The notes beneath the pieces were generated by a model. That model did not search any database. It was not told where the DNA came from and saw only the letters and a program-made list of their open reading frames with translations. A program made the position numbers and the translations under genes. 41,304 bases of DNA from Burkholderiaceae bacterium (lineage in GTDB: Bacteria > Pseudomonadota > Gammaproteobacteria > Burkholderiales > Burkholderiaceae_C), in NCBI GenBank assembly GCA_023954095.1, contig JAMLIQ010000017.1:1-41304 (forward strand). The letters are read 5' to 3'. Shown piece by piece: positions 26,882 to 35,730 of this stretch; the first letter of the stretch is position 1, and the number at the start of each line of letters is the position of its first letter.

Positions 26882-27745
26882 TCAATCCACAAACAGATCG
26901 GGCAGAAAACGGGTATTGCCCGGCGTGACGGCGTAGCGGTCGAGGCCGGTCACGCCATGTGCCTGCAGCACTGCATCATCGATGTAGAAGTTGCCCGTGG
27001 CGCCGGAGGTATTGGTCAGGATGTGCCAGGCGGCGTCGGCCATGATCTCGGGCGTGCGGCACAGCGCAATGTCCACGCCGGGAATCATCTGCATGGCGGC
27101 CGTGGCAATGGCGGTGCGCGGCCACAGGCTGTTCACGCTGATGCCAAAGCGCTTGAACTCGCCCGCGTGGCCGAGCGTGCACATGCTCATGCCGTACTTG
27201 GCCATGGTGTAGGCCGTGTGGGGCTGGAACCAGTGCGTCTGCATGGACAGCGGGGGCGACATGGTCAGCACCTGCGGGTTGCGCCCGGCAGCGGCCGATT
27301 TTTTCAGCTCCGGCAGGCAGGCCATGGTGCACAGGTAGGTGCCACGGGCGTTGACGCCGTGCATCAGGTCAAAGCGCTTCATGGGCGTGGCTTCGGTGCC
27401 GGTCAGGCTGATGGCGCTGGCGTTGTTGACCAGGATGTCGATGCCGCCAAAGGTTTCCGCCGCTGTGGCCACGGCGGCCAGCACGGCGGCCTCGTCGCGG
27501 ATGTCCACGGCCAGCGGCAGGGCGCGCCCGCCCGCGGCCTCGATCTCGGCGGCAGCGCTGTAGATGGTGCCGGGCAGCTTGGGGTTGGTGTCGGTGGTCT
27601 TGGCCACGATGACGATGTTGGCGCCGTCGGCCGCAGCGCGCCTGGCAATCGCCAGGCCAATACCGCGCGAGGCACCGGTGATGAACAGGGTTTTGCCCTG
27701 AAGGCTGTTTGCGGCAGCTTGCGTGGCGTTTGTTTCGGTCTGCAT
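26882..27745 (-). CDS. SDR family oxidoreductase (HSDL2-like)
   Basis: A 287-residue short-chain dehydrogenase/reductase. NAD(P) binds at TGASRGIG (23-30); NNAS is at 107-110; the catalytic pair is Y179/K183 in AYTMAKYG. The serine usually found near residue 165 of this family falls in the stretch LTMSPPLS. The pattern resembles HSDL2-type enzymes rather than FabG. The start at 27745 has AAGGAG upstream; the open frame to 27826 has no such site. The substrate is not known. It is a single gene, with pdxH 95 bp upstream on the same strand. Confidence 0.9.
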   Translation of the reverse strand: MQTETNATQAAANSLQGKTLFITGASRGIGLAIARRAAADGANIVIVAKTTDTNPKLPGTIYSAAAEIEAAGGRALPLAVDIRDEAAVLAAVATAAETFGGIDILVNNASAISLTGTEATPMKRFDLMHGVNARGTYLCTMACLPELKKSAAAGRNPQVLTMSPPLSMQTHWFQPHTAYTMAKYGMSMCTLGHAGEFKRFGISVNSLWPRTAIATAAMQMIPGVDIALCRTPEIMADAAWHILTNTSGATGNFYIDDAVLQAHGVTGLDRYAVTPGNTRFLPDLFVD

Positions 27746-27840
27746 GGCGTTGTCTCCTTGTGGTGTGTACAAAAGAATGCGCCAAAGTTTAGGGGTGCAA
27801 AAATGCCCCTTTGACCTGTTCGGCAAGTCCGATAGCCTGC

Positions 27841-28488
27841 TTACGGCGCCAGGCGTTCACGTATCCATTCGGTTCCATCGCGCCGATAGCGCAGCCGGTC
27901 GTGCAGGCGGCTTTTGCGCCCCTGCCAGAACTCCCATTGCTCGGGTTGGAGGCGGTAGCCGCCCCAGTGGGGCGGGCGAGGGGGGCTGAGCATGAATTGC
28001 GCGCCAAATCTGGCGGCATTGGCCACCAGCACGCCCCGGCCCGAAATCACCTGGCTTTGCGGGCTGGCCCAGGCGCCGATGCGCGAATCGAGCGGGCGGC
28101 TGGCAAAGTACTCGTCGCTCTCCGCGTCGCTGACCTTTTCCACGGTGCCTTCGATGCGCACCACGCGCTCGAGTTCTATCCAATGGAACTGCAGCGCCGC
28201 AAAGGGGTTGCCCGCCAGCTGGCGGCCCTTGCGGCTTTCGTAGTTGGTGTACCAGACGATGCCGCGCTCGTCATACCCTTTGATGAGCACCACGCGGGTG
28301 CTGGGCCGCAGATCGCAGTCTACGGTGGCCACGGTCATGGCGTTGGGTTCGGGGACCTGGGAACGGATGGCTTCCTGGAGCCACTGGTCAAACTGCTGCA
28401 GCGGGGCGGCGTGCGATGCGTCTTCGTTGAGTTCGGCGCGCTCGTAGCTTTTGCGCAGGTCGGCGATGGAGGTGTGGGGGCTGCTCAT
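27841..28488 (-). CDS. pdxH: Pyridoxamine 5'-phosphate oxidase
   Basis: A 215-residue FMN enzyme that makes pyridoxal 5'-phosphate from the pyridoxine or pyridoxamine phosphates. Diagnostic stretches are [61 protein letters not shown] and the C-terminal [17 protein letters not shown], which contributes to the phosphate site. The ATG at 28486-28488 overlaps the stop of the upstream ChaC-like gene as ATGA, so they are translationally coupled. The long open frame upstream to 29025 is a shadow of that gene. Confidence 0.96.
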   Translation of the reverse strand: MSSPHTSIADLRKSYERAELNEDASHAAPLQQFDQWLQEAIRSQVPEPNAMTVATVDCDLRPSTRVVLIKGYDERGIVWYTNYESRKGRQLAGNPFAALQFHWIELERVVRIEGTVEKVSDAESDEYFASRPLDSRIGAWASPQSQVISGRGVLVANAARFGAQFMLSPPRPPHWGGYRLQPEQWEFWQGRKSRLHDRLRYRRDGTEWIRERLAP

Positions 28489-29108
28489 GGTGTCATTGTG
28501 CCCGGGCCGCCAAGGCGGGGCGGCGGGCCGGAGAACTGCAGCAGGCGTGCCAATGCCTGGTCGTGGATACCCACCTGGCGCAGGCCGTGCAGGGTGTCGC
28601 GTGCGTAGTCGTGCGTGCTGCCATAGCGGCCACTGGCCTGTGCGAAGATGCGGCGGTATTCGTCCGGGTGCAGTTCGCCGGTGTAGCTGGGGCTGCTGCG
28701 CGAGAGCGTGAAGGCCAGCGCCTGCACCGGCCCCTGCGGCGTGTGGCAGGTCAGCCAGCGCGGGTCGTACACGGCCACGGGCATCTCGCGCTGCCACAGG
28801 TTCACCAGCACCTGGCGGGCATGCGGCTGCGGCACGCGGAACACCATGCCCCGGCAGCTGCCGCCCGAGAGCATGCCGAATACCAGGCCGGGACACTGGG
28901 GCGTGCCCCGGTTGATGTGGCTCCACATCTTGAGCGCGCGGTGCCAGCCGTGCACGCGGGCGTCGCGCCGCTCGGCGAAGTCGAACTCGGGGCGCCAGAT
29001 CAGCGAGGCATAGCCAAAAACCCACAGATCACACTGGCCGCCCCATTCGTGCAGGGCTCTTTCGAGCAGGGGCGCCGGGTCGCGCGTGGGGGCAGAAAAT
29101 TCGGACAT
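28485..29108 (-). CDS. Gamma-glutamylcyclotransferase (ChaC-like)
   Basis: A 207-residue ChaC-type enzyme, expected to cut the gamma-glutamyl group from glutathione to give 5-oxoproline and Cys-Gly. [10 protein letters not shown] (31-40) is the family's substrate-binding loop, [10 protein letters not shown] follows at about 83-92, and E108 in WQREMP is the probable catalytic acid. It heads a two-gene unit with pdxH by an ATGA overlap. Its start is 60 bp from the divergent OmpA-like gene. Confidence 0.9.
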   Translation of the reverse strand: MSEFSAPTRDPAPLLERALHEWGGQCDLWVFGYASLIWRPEFDFAERRDARVHGWHRALKMWSHINRGTPQCPGLVFGMLSGGSCRGMVFRVPQPHARQVLVNLWQREMPVAVYDPRWLTCHTPQGPVQALAFTLSRSSPSYTGELHPDEYRRIFAQASGRYGSTHDYARDTLHGLRQVGIHDQALARLLQFSGPPPRLGGPGTMTP

Positions 29109-29168
29109 TGCGGACTCTACAATGGTGGGTTTTCCCTTATTTCACCCCATTTTTCCGGAGTTTCAAAG

Positions 29169-29687
29169 ATGTCCTTCAGCAGTTCCGACGACGGTAGCCA
29201 AGAACGCTTCGCCCTGGGTTTTCTGTTTGCGTTGATCGCGCTGGTCGTGTCCACCGTGGTGGGCGTGGCCGTCTACAAGCGCGGTATGGCCTCTGCACCC
29301 GCGCCAGCGGCGGTGGCAGCGCAGGCGCCCGCAGCCGCCGCGGTGGAAGAAGATGCTGCCAGCGTGCGTGTGGAGGGTGGTGTCGTGATGTTCTTCTTTG
29401 CCACGGGCAAGGCAGACCTCGCCGCCGGTGCCAACGAAGCGCTGGCCGATGTGGTCAAGGGCGTGGCCGAGGGCCGCATGGCCGTGGTGTCGGGCTTTCA
29501 CGATGCGACGGGTGATGCGGCAATGAACGCCGAGCTGGCCAAGAGCCGTGCCCTGGCGGTGCGCGAGGCGCTCAAGGCCCTGGGCGTGGCCGAAGACCGG
29601 GTCGAACTCAAGAAGCCGGAAGAAACGCAAGCCAGCGGCAGCAATGCCCAGGCCCGCCGCGTGGAAGTCGTGCTGTCGGCTTCCTGA
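29169..29687 (+). CDS. OmpA-like domain protein with N-terminal membrane anchor
   Basis: A 172-residue protein: short cytoplasmic N-terminus, one membrane helix (about 15-36, LGFLFALIALVVSTVVGVAV), an Ala/Pro-rich linker (42-60) and an OmpA C-terminal domain (about 70-170) with VMFFFATGKADL and AKSRALAVREALKALGV. The final ARRVEVVLS matches the OmpA peptidoglycan-binding end. It probably binds peptidoglycan from the inner membrane. GGAG precedes the ATG by 9 bases; the frame extends far upstream but only as a shadow of the opposite gene. A strong hairpin follows the stop. Confidence 0.88.
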   Translation: MSFSSSDDGSQERFALGFLFALIALVVSTVVGVAVYKRGMASAPAPAAVAAQAPAAAAVEEDAASVRVEGGVVMFFFATGKADLAAGANEALADVVKGVAEGRMAVVSGFHDATGDAAMNAELAKSRALAVREALKALGVAEDRVELKKPEETQASGSNAQARRVEVVLSAS

Positions 29688-29697
29688 CCCCTGGCCT

Positions 29698-29725
29698 CTC
29701 GGGCCGCTGCACGCAGCGGCCCGAG
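29698..29725 (+). terminator. Hairpin after the OmpA-like gene (12-bp perfect stem)
   Basis: CTCGGGCCGCTG (29698-29709) pairs with CAGCGGCCCGAG (29714-29725) around a CACG loop, 10 bp after the stop. There is no T-run, so it may rely on other factors, but the stem is perfect and GC-rich. Confidence 0.65.
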
Positions 29726-29733
29726 GGCGCCGC

Positions 29734-29764
29734 CTTGCTACACTTGCGGGCCGTTTGTAGCAAG
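29734..29764 (+). promoter_or_regulatory. 9-bp inverted repeat upstream of the acyltransferase gene
   Basis: CTTGCTACA (29734-29742) and TGTAGCAAG (29756-29764) are exact complements 13 bp apart. They lie 42 bp before the start of the lysophospholipid acyltransferase-like gene and could be an operator half-site pair or a leader hairpin. Part of the right arm resembles the edge of the palindromic repeats (TAGC). Confidence 0.4.
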
Positions 29765-29806
29765 AAGTATCAAAGAATTTTGGTGCGAGCTTTGACTGCG
29801 CCAGCC

Positions 29807-30397
29807 ATGCACCACCACACCATTTTTGATACTCCCGTCGTCAACAGCCTGCTGCGCGGGCTTTCCATCGCCATTCTCAAGGGCACCGGCTGGAAGATCG
29901 AGGGCACGCTGCCGCCCCATGCGGCCAAAAGCGTGCTGATTGCGGCCCCCCACACCAGCAATTGGGATCTGCCCTACACCCTGATGCTGGCCTTTGCCCT
30001 GCGCCTGCGGGTGTACTGGATGGGCAAGCAAAGCCTGTTCAGGAGGCCCTTTGGCGGCTTGATGCGCTGGCTGGGCGGGGTTCCGGTGAACCGGGGACAG
30101 GCCGGCAACCTGGTGGCCACCTCGGCGCAGGCCATGCGCGACGCCGACGGCCCCATGCAGCTCATCATTCCGCCCGAGGGCACGCGCGGCAGGACGCGGC
30201 ACTGGAAGACGGGTTTCTATTTCATTGCGCAGCAGGCGGGTGTACCCATCATGCTGGCTTTTGTGGACTATGGCCGCAAGGTGGGCGGCCTGGGGCCAGC
30301 CTTTGAACCCACGGGCGACATTGCGCAGGACATGGTGCGCATCAAGGCTTTTTATGCGCCCATCCAGGGCAAGAACGCAGCGCAGTTCGAAGCCTGA
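29807..30397 (+). CDS. Lysophospholipid/1-acyl-glycerol-3-phosphate acyltransferase-like (PlsC family)
   Basis: A 196-residue acyltransferase with the HxxxxD motif as APHTSNWD (H49, D54) and the second block PPEGTRGR (E124, G125, T126). It would transfer an acyl chain to lysophosphatidate or a related acceptor at the inner membrane. It is shorter than typical PlsC (about 240) and lacks a long N-terminal membrane helix, placing it with the short family recalled as 'lysophospholipid acyltransferase'. The ATG at 29807 has no clear SD. It converges with the Lrp-type gene over a repeat element. Confidence 0.87.
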   Translation: MHHHTIFDTPVVNSLLRGLSIAILKGTGWKIEGTLPPHAAKSVLIAAPHTSNWDLPYTLMLAFALRLRVYWMGKQSLFRRPFGGLMRWLGGVPVNRGQAGNLVATSAQAMRDADGPMQLIIPPEGTRGRTRHWKTGFYFIAQQAGVPIMLAFVDYGRKVGGLGPAFEPTGDIAQDMVRIKAFYAPIQGKNAAQFEA

Positions 30398-30400
30398 ATA

Positions 30401-30462
30401 TATATAAAATTGGCCTCTAACGCTTTACTGATAAGCGCTAGTAGCTATTGAATCAATAGCAT
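30401..30462 (-). repeat. Palindromic AGCGCT repeat, copy e (reverse)
   Basis: Read on the minus strand: GCTATTGATTCAATAGCT, then TAGCGCTTATCAGTAAAGCG, then TTAGAGGCCAATTTT. It is nearly the same as copy c over its right half. It fills the gap between the convergent acyltransferase and Lrp genes and could serve as a bidirectional terminator. Confidence 0.7.
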
Positions 30463-30465
30463 TCA

Positions 30466-30912
30466 TCACACACTGCGCCGGTCGATCTTGCGGCTGAGCA
30501 CGATGCTGGTCTGCGTTTTGTGCACGCCCTCCATCTGGCCGATCTGGTCGAGCAGGCTGTCCAGCCGCTCGTGGCTGGCGCAGCGCAAGAAAGCCAGGTA
30601 ATCGAACTGGCCGCTCACCGCCGACACTTCCTCCACCTCGGGCATGGCAGCCAGGGCGCGCAGCACGGCGGGCGCAGTTTGCGGCAGCACGCTCAGGCTG
30701 CACCAGGCGCGCACGGCGGCGCTGTCCAGGGGCGCCCCCAGGCGCACGCCATAGCCCGCCACCACACCCGTGCGCTCCAGCCGCGCAATGCGCGCCACCA
30801 CCGTGGTGCGCGCCAGGCCCAGGCGCCGCGCCAGTGTGGACGTGCTTTCGCGTGCGTTGGCCTGGAGCAGGCTCAGAAGCTGGCGGTCGGTGGCGTCCAG
30901 GGAGGTGTTCAT
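30466..30912 (-). CDS. Lrp/AsnC family transcriptional regulator
   Basis: A 148-residue regulator. The N-terminal helix-turn-helix is at about 5-55 (DATDRQLLSLLQ, STLARRLGLARTTVVARI), and the C-terminal RAM domain binds an amino acid effector (VRAWCSLSVLP, VEEVSAVSGQFDYLAFLR). It reads divergently from the saccharopine dehydrogenase-like gene over 143 bp, the usual layout for a local regulator of amino acid catabolism. The region between holds AT-rich inverted motifs such as TTCGTTATTTTGACGAA (30927-30943) that could be its site. Confidence 0.93.
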   Translation of the reverse strand: MNTSLDATDRQLLSLLQANARESTSTLARRLGLARTTVVARIARLERTGVVAGYGVRLGAPLDSAAVRAWCSLSVLPQTAPAVLRALAAMPEVEEVSAVSGQFDYLAFLRCASHERLDSLLDQIGQMEGVHKTQTSIVLSRKIDRRSV

Positions 30913-31055
30913 GGCTTGTGTCGATAGGTTTCGTTATTTTGACGAATATTAGCAAGTTATTCGACGATTTACACGCTACACATTGACAGCACTGCACCGT
31001 AGCATCAGGTGGGCTGAACCACAGCACCAACACCACCACCACAAGGAGACACACC
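30913..31055. promoter_or_regulatory. Divergent control region, Lrp-type gene and saccharopine dehydrogenase-like gene
   Basis: 143 bp without a gene. It has an AT-rich core with TTCGT...ACGAA arms (about 30927-30943) and a second TTCGACGA about 30 bp on, spaced roughly three helical turns apart, a layout suited to Lrp/AsnC dimers. TTGACA at 30983-30988 could be a -35 box, though no good -10 follows at 17 bp. A GGAG site precedes the plus-strand start. Confidence 0.4.
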
Positions 31056-32162
31056 ATGACCACGACCCGCCGTTCCATCACCATCCTGGGTGCAGGCCAC
31101 ATTGGCTTTGCCATGGCGTTGCTGCTGTCGCGCAGCGGCGACTACGACGTTCTGGTGGCCGACCGCGATGCGGCGCGCCTGAAGGCCATGGCCGCGCTGG
31201 GTGTCTCCACACAGATCACCCCCGACGATGCGGCATTGCAGACCGCCATCGTCGGCCGCTACGCCGTGCTCAATGCCTTGCCGTTCCACTGCGCCGTGGG
31301 TGTGGCCACGCAATGTGTGCAGGCGGGTGTGCACTATTTTGATTTGACGGAAGACGTGCAGAGCACCCAGGCCATCCGTGCCCTGGCCCAGGGTGCGCGC
31401 AGCGTGCTCATGCCCCAGTGCGGGCTGGCGCCGGGGTTCATCGGCATCGTCGGGCACGACCTGGCACGCCGCTTCGATGACTTGCACAGCCTGCACATGC
31501 GGGTGGGTGCCTTGCCGCGTTACCCGCAGGGGGCGCTGCGCTACAACCTGACCTGGAGCACCGAGGGCCTGATCAACGAATACTGCAACCCCTGCGAGGC
31601 CATTGTGGACGGCCAGCCCACGACCGTGGCGGCGCTGGACGGCCTGGAAACCTTTGCGCTCGACGGAGTGGAGTACGAGGCCTTCAACACCTCGGGCGGC
31701 CTGGGCACGCTGACCGAAACCCTGGCGGGCACAGCGCGGCAGGTGGACTACAAGTCCATCCGCTATCCGGGCCATTGCGCCATTCTCAAGCTGCTGCTCA
31801 ATGACCTGCGCCTGCGTGACCGGCGCGATCTGCTCAAGGAAATTTTCGAGGCCGCCATCCCGACCACCGAACAGGATGTGATCGTGGTGTTTGTCAGCGC
31901 CTCGGGCCTGCGCAGCGGGCGCCTGGTGCAGGATTCCTACTCGGCCCGCATCCTGGGCACTGAAGTGGCAGGCCACCGGCTGAGCGCCATCCAGCGCACC
32001 ACGGCGGCGGGCATCTGCGCGGCACTGGACCTGGTGGTGCAGGGCAGGTTGCCGCAGCAGGGTTTTGTCGGACAGGAGGCCGTGGCGCTGCAGGAATTTC
32101 TGGCCAACCGGTTTGGCCAGGCCTACGCCACGGAATGCCTGGGGGAGGTGGTGGCCGCATGA
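31056..32162 (+). CDS. Saccharopine dehydrogenase family oxidoreductase (lysine dehydrogenase-like)
   Basis: A 368-residue NAD(P)-dependent protein. The Rossmann motif is LGAGHIGFAMA (about 10-20). The middle AGVHYFDLTEDVQSTQAI and MPQCGLAPGFIGIVGHDLA are typical of the saccharopine/lysine dehydrogenase group. Lysine 6-dehydrogenase-like or carboxynorspermidine-type activity are both possible; the divergent Lrp-type regulator favours amino acid catabolism. AAGGAG lies about 8 bases before the ATG. It converges with the acyl-CoA ligase gene over 41 bp. Confidence 0.85.
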   Translation: MTTTRRSITILGAGHIGFAMALLLSRSGDYDVLVADRDAARLKAMAALGVSTQITPDDAALQTAIVGRYAVLNALPFHCAVGVATQCVQAGVHYFDLTEDVQSTQAIRALAQGARSVLMPQCGLAPGFIGIVGHDLARRFDDLHSLHMRVGALPRYPQGALRYNLTWSTEGLINEYCNPCEAIVDGQPTTVAALDGLETFALDGVEYEAFNTSGGLGTLTETLAGTARQVDYKSIRYPGHCAILKLLLNDLRLRDRRDLLKEIFEAAIPTTEQDVIVVFVSASGLRSGRLVQDSYSARILGTEVAGHRLSAIQRTTAAGICAALDLVVQGRLPQQGFVGQEAVALQEFLANRFGQAYATECLGEVVAA

Positions 32163-32203
32163 GGCCTTGAGTTCATGCGGCCTGGCGAGACGGCGTGTGC
32201 GCG

Positions 32204-34075
<1,872 letters not shown>

Positions 34076-34149
34076 GGGTAGGGGCACCAATGCACGGGAA
34101 AACCCTTAAATCATACCGGCCTGGCCGCCTGCTTTCGCAGCCCAATCGC

Positions 34150-34848
34150 CTACATGCCCAGGGACCGAAGCAGATCGTCCGTATCCGAAGACGGCGCCGC
34201 CGAGGGTGGCGTCGCGGCGGCAGAGGCTGCGGCGCGCTGGTGGGCCTGGTCGATCAGCGCATCGGGGTCGGGCACCTCCTGGGGTGCAAAGTCATAGAGC
34301 TTGACAAACTCGGTCTTGTCGATGGCCAGCTCCAGGTAGAAGATGTTGTTGGACCCGGTGTAGAAGGTGACGCGCCGGGCCTCGGGCTGGTCGAGGTTGG
34401 CGTCCACGCTCAGCATCACCTGCTTGTTCAGCACCAGCATCTTGGGCTGGTTCTGGGTGATGTGGGTGTGCAGTTCACGGTGTACCTTGCCGGTGAAATC
34501 GCCCACCACCTGGTTCATCAGTTCGCCCATCACGTTGCTGACCTCGTCTGCCGTGTAGGAGCGCGCCAGGTCGCTCTGCTGCATGCCCATGTTCAGCAGG
34601 TAGTTGGAATACAGCTCCATGGCCGCCTGGGCCGAGAAGTTGATGATGACCAGGCCCGAGAACCCTCCGTCAAACAAGACAAAACAGCCGATGTCGGGTT
34701 TGAGGCAGGTGCGCGTGATGCGCTGGATCATGCCGGAGTAACGGATCTCGCTGTGCGTGGCGACGGTCAATACGCGTGTGACCGAATTGCACAGGCTCAG
34801 CAGCAGGTCTTCGGTGCCGAATACGACGGTTTCTTCAGGGGACTTCAT
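34150..34848 (-). CDS. DUF3334 family protein (CheC/CheX-like fold)
   Basis: A 232-residue protein of the DUF3334 family as I recall it. The central ADEVSNVMGELMNQVVGDFTGKVH has an ExxN-type pattern seen in CheC/CheX phosphatases of chemotaxis, so a phosphatase or signalling role is possible, but the function is unknown. The C-terminus is an Ala/Pro/Ser-rich tail (about 205-232). ATG 34848 follows AAGG; another ATG lies at 34866. There are no chemotaxis genes nearby. It precedes the acyl-CoA ligase on the same strand. Confidence 0.75.
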   Translation of the reverse strand: MKSPEETVVFGTEDLLLSLCNSVTRVLTVATHSEIRYSGMIQRITRTCLKPDIGCFVLFDGGFSGLVIINFSAQAAMELYSNYLLNMGMQQSDLARSYTADEVSNVMGELMNQVVGDFTGKVHRELHTHITQNQPKMLVLNKQVMLSVDANLDQPEARRVTFYTGSNNIFYLELAIDKTEFVKLYDFAPQEVPDPDALIDQAHQRAAASAAATPPSAAPSSDTDDLLRSLGM

Positions 34849-34933
34849 GGGCCTTGCGGTCTGCACTAAATGATGGTGCCTGTAGCATAGGGCACGCCGT
34901 GCGCTCTCGCCAGTTGTTTCAGCCTGTTTCGAT

Positions 34934-34961
34934 GCCTGCGGGGCTTTCCCGCCACGCAGGC
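34934..34961 (-). terminator. Hairpin downstream of the GntR-family gene
   Basis: GCCTGCG (34934-34940) pairs with CGCAGGC (34955-34961), with an inner GGG/CCC pairing. It lies 14 bp after the GntR stop on the minus strand. It lacks a T-run, so its strength as a terminator is uncertain. Confidence 0.4.
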
Positions 34962-34974
34962 GCGGCGGGCGAAC

Positions 34975-35610
34975 TCAGGCGGCGGCTTCCAGGCCGTTGG
35001 CGAAATGGCTTTGCATGGCCTGCACCGTCGCGGCCGTGTCGCGGGCCAGCAGCGCGGCCATGATGGCGCGGTGTTCGCGCAGCGAGTCGTCGATGCGTCC
35101 CTGCTTGAGCAGCGAATTGTGCCGGTTGAGCTTCATCACCTTGCGCAGGTCGGCCACCATCTGGCTGCGCCAGCGGTTGTCCGACAGCTCCAGCAGGCGC
35201 ATGTGAAAACGCTCGTTGACGGCAAAGAACCGGTCGCGCTCCCCCTTGGCCGCCTCCAGTTCGGCGTGCAGTTGCTCGAGCATGCGCAGGTCTTCGGCAC
35301 TGGCGGTACGCGCCACCACGCCGGCAGCATCGCTTTCGAGCAGGCTGAGCAGGTGGTAGACGTCGCGCAAGTCCTTTTCGGACATCTCGGTCACATAGGC
35401 GCCCCGGCGCACCTTCATGGTCACCAGGCCCTCGGCGGCGAGTACCTTCAGGGCCTCGCGCAAGGGGGTGCGGCTGATGCCGAACTCCTCGGCAATCTTG
35501 AGTTCGTCGATCCAGCACCCCGGCTCCAGTTCGCGCCGGAAGATGCGCTGGCGCAGCAGTTCGGCCACTTCTTCATACAGAGCACGGGGGGTAAGGGTGA
35601 GAGCAGACAT
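34975..35610 (-). CDS. GntR family transcriptional regulator, FCD subfamily
   Basis: A 211-residue regulator. The winged helix is at about 10-75 (LYEEVAELLRQRIF, IAEEFGISRTPLREALKVLAAEGLV, RRGAYV); the FCD effector domain follows to the C-terminus (LLSLLESDAAG, NERFHMRLLELSDN, EHRAIMAALLARD). It is divergent from mcm over 120 bp, so it very probably controls the propionate/methylmalonyl-CoA operon, with a CoA-ester or organic acid as effector (inference). The open frame extends upstream to 35745, but ATG 35610 is the family start. It has a hairpin downstream. Confidence 0.93.
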   Translation of the reverse strand: MSALTLTPRALYEEVAELLRQRIFRRELEPGCWIDELKIAEEFGISRTPLREALKVLAAEGLVTMKVRRGAYVTEMSEKDLRDVYHLLSLLESDAAGVVARTASAEDLRMLEQLHAELEAAKGERDRFFAVNERFHMRLLELSDNRWRSQMVADLRKVMKLNRHNSLLKQGRIDDSLREHRAIMAALLARDTAATVQAMQSHFANGLEAAA

Positions 35611-35632
35611 GGCGCAATTGTAAGCTGCATGG

Positions 35633-35668
35633 AATATTTTGAATGAATAATTATGAATGATGTAAACT
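35633..35668 (+). promoter_or_regulatory. Candidate mcm promoter and GntR operator
   Basis: TTGAAT (35639-35644) and TAAACT (35663-35668), 18 bp apart, form a plausible promoter. Overlapping it is GAATGA (35641-35646), the 8-bp palindrome ATAATTAT (35647-35654) and a second GAATGA (35655-35660). A repeat-flanked palindrome between a GntR gene and its likely target is a good operator candidate; binding would block the promoter. This is inference. Confidence 0.5.
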
Positions 35669-35730
35669 CGCTGGCAGCACAGGGAATGCCCTGAAACCCA
35701 GCCATGCCAACCGCCGGAGAATTTGCCGCC

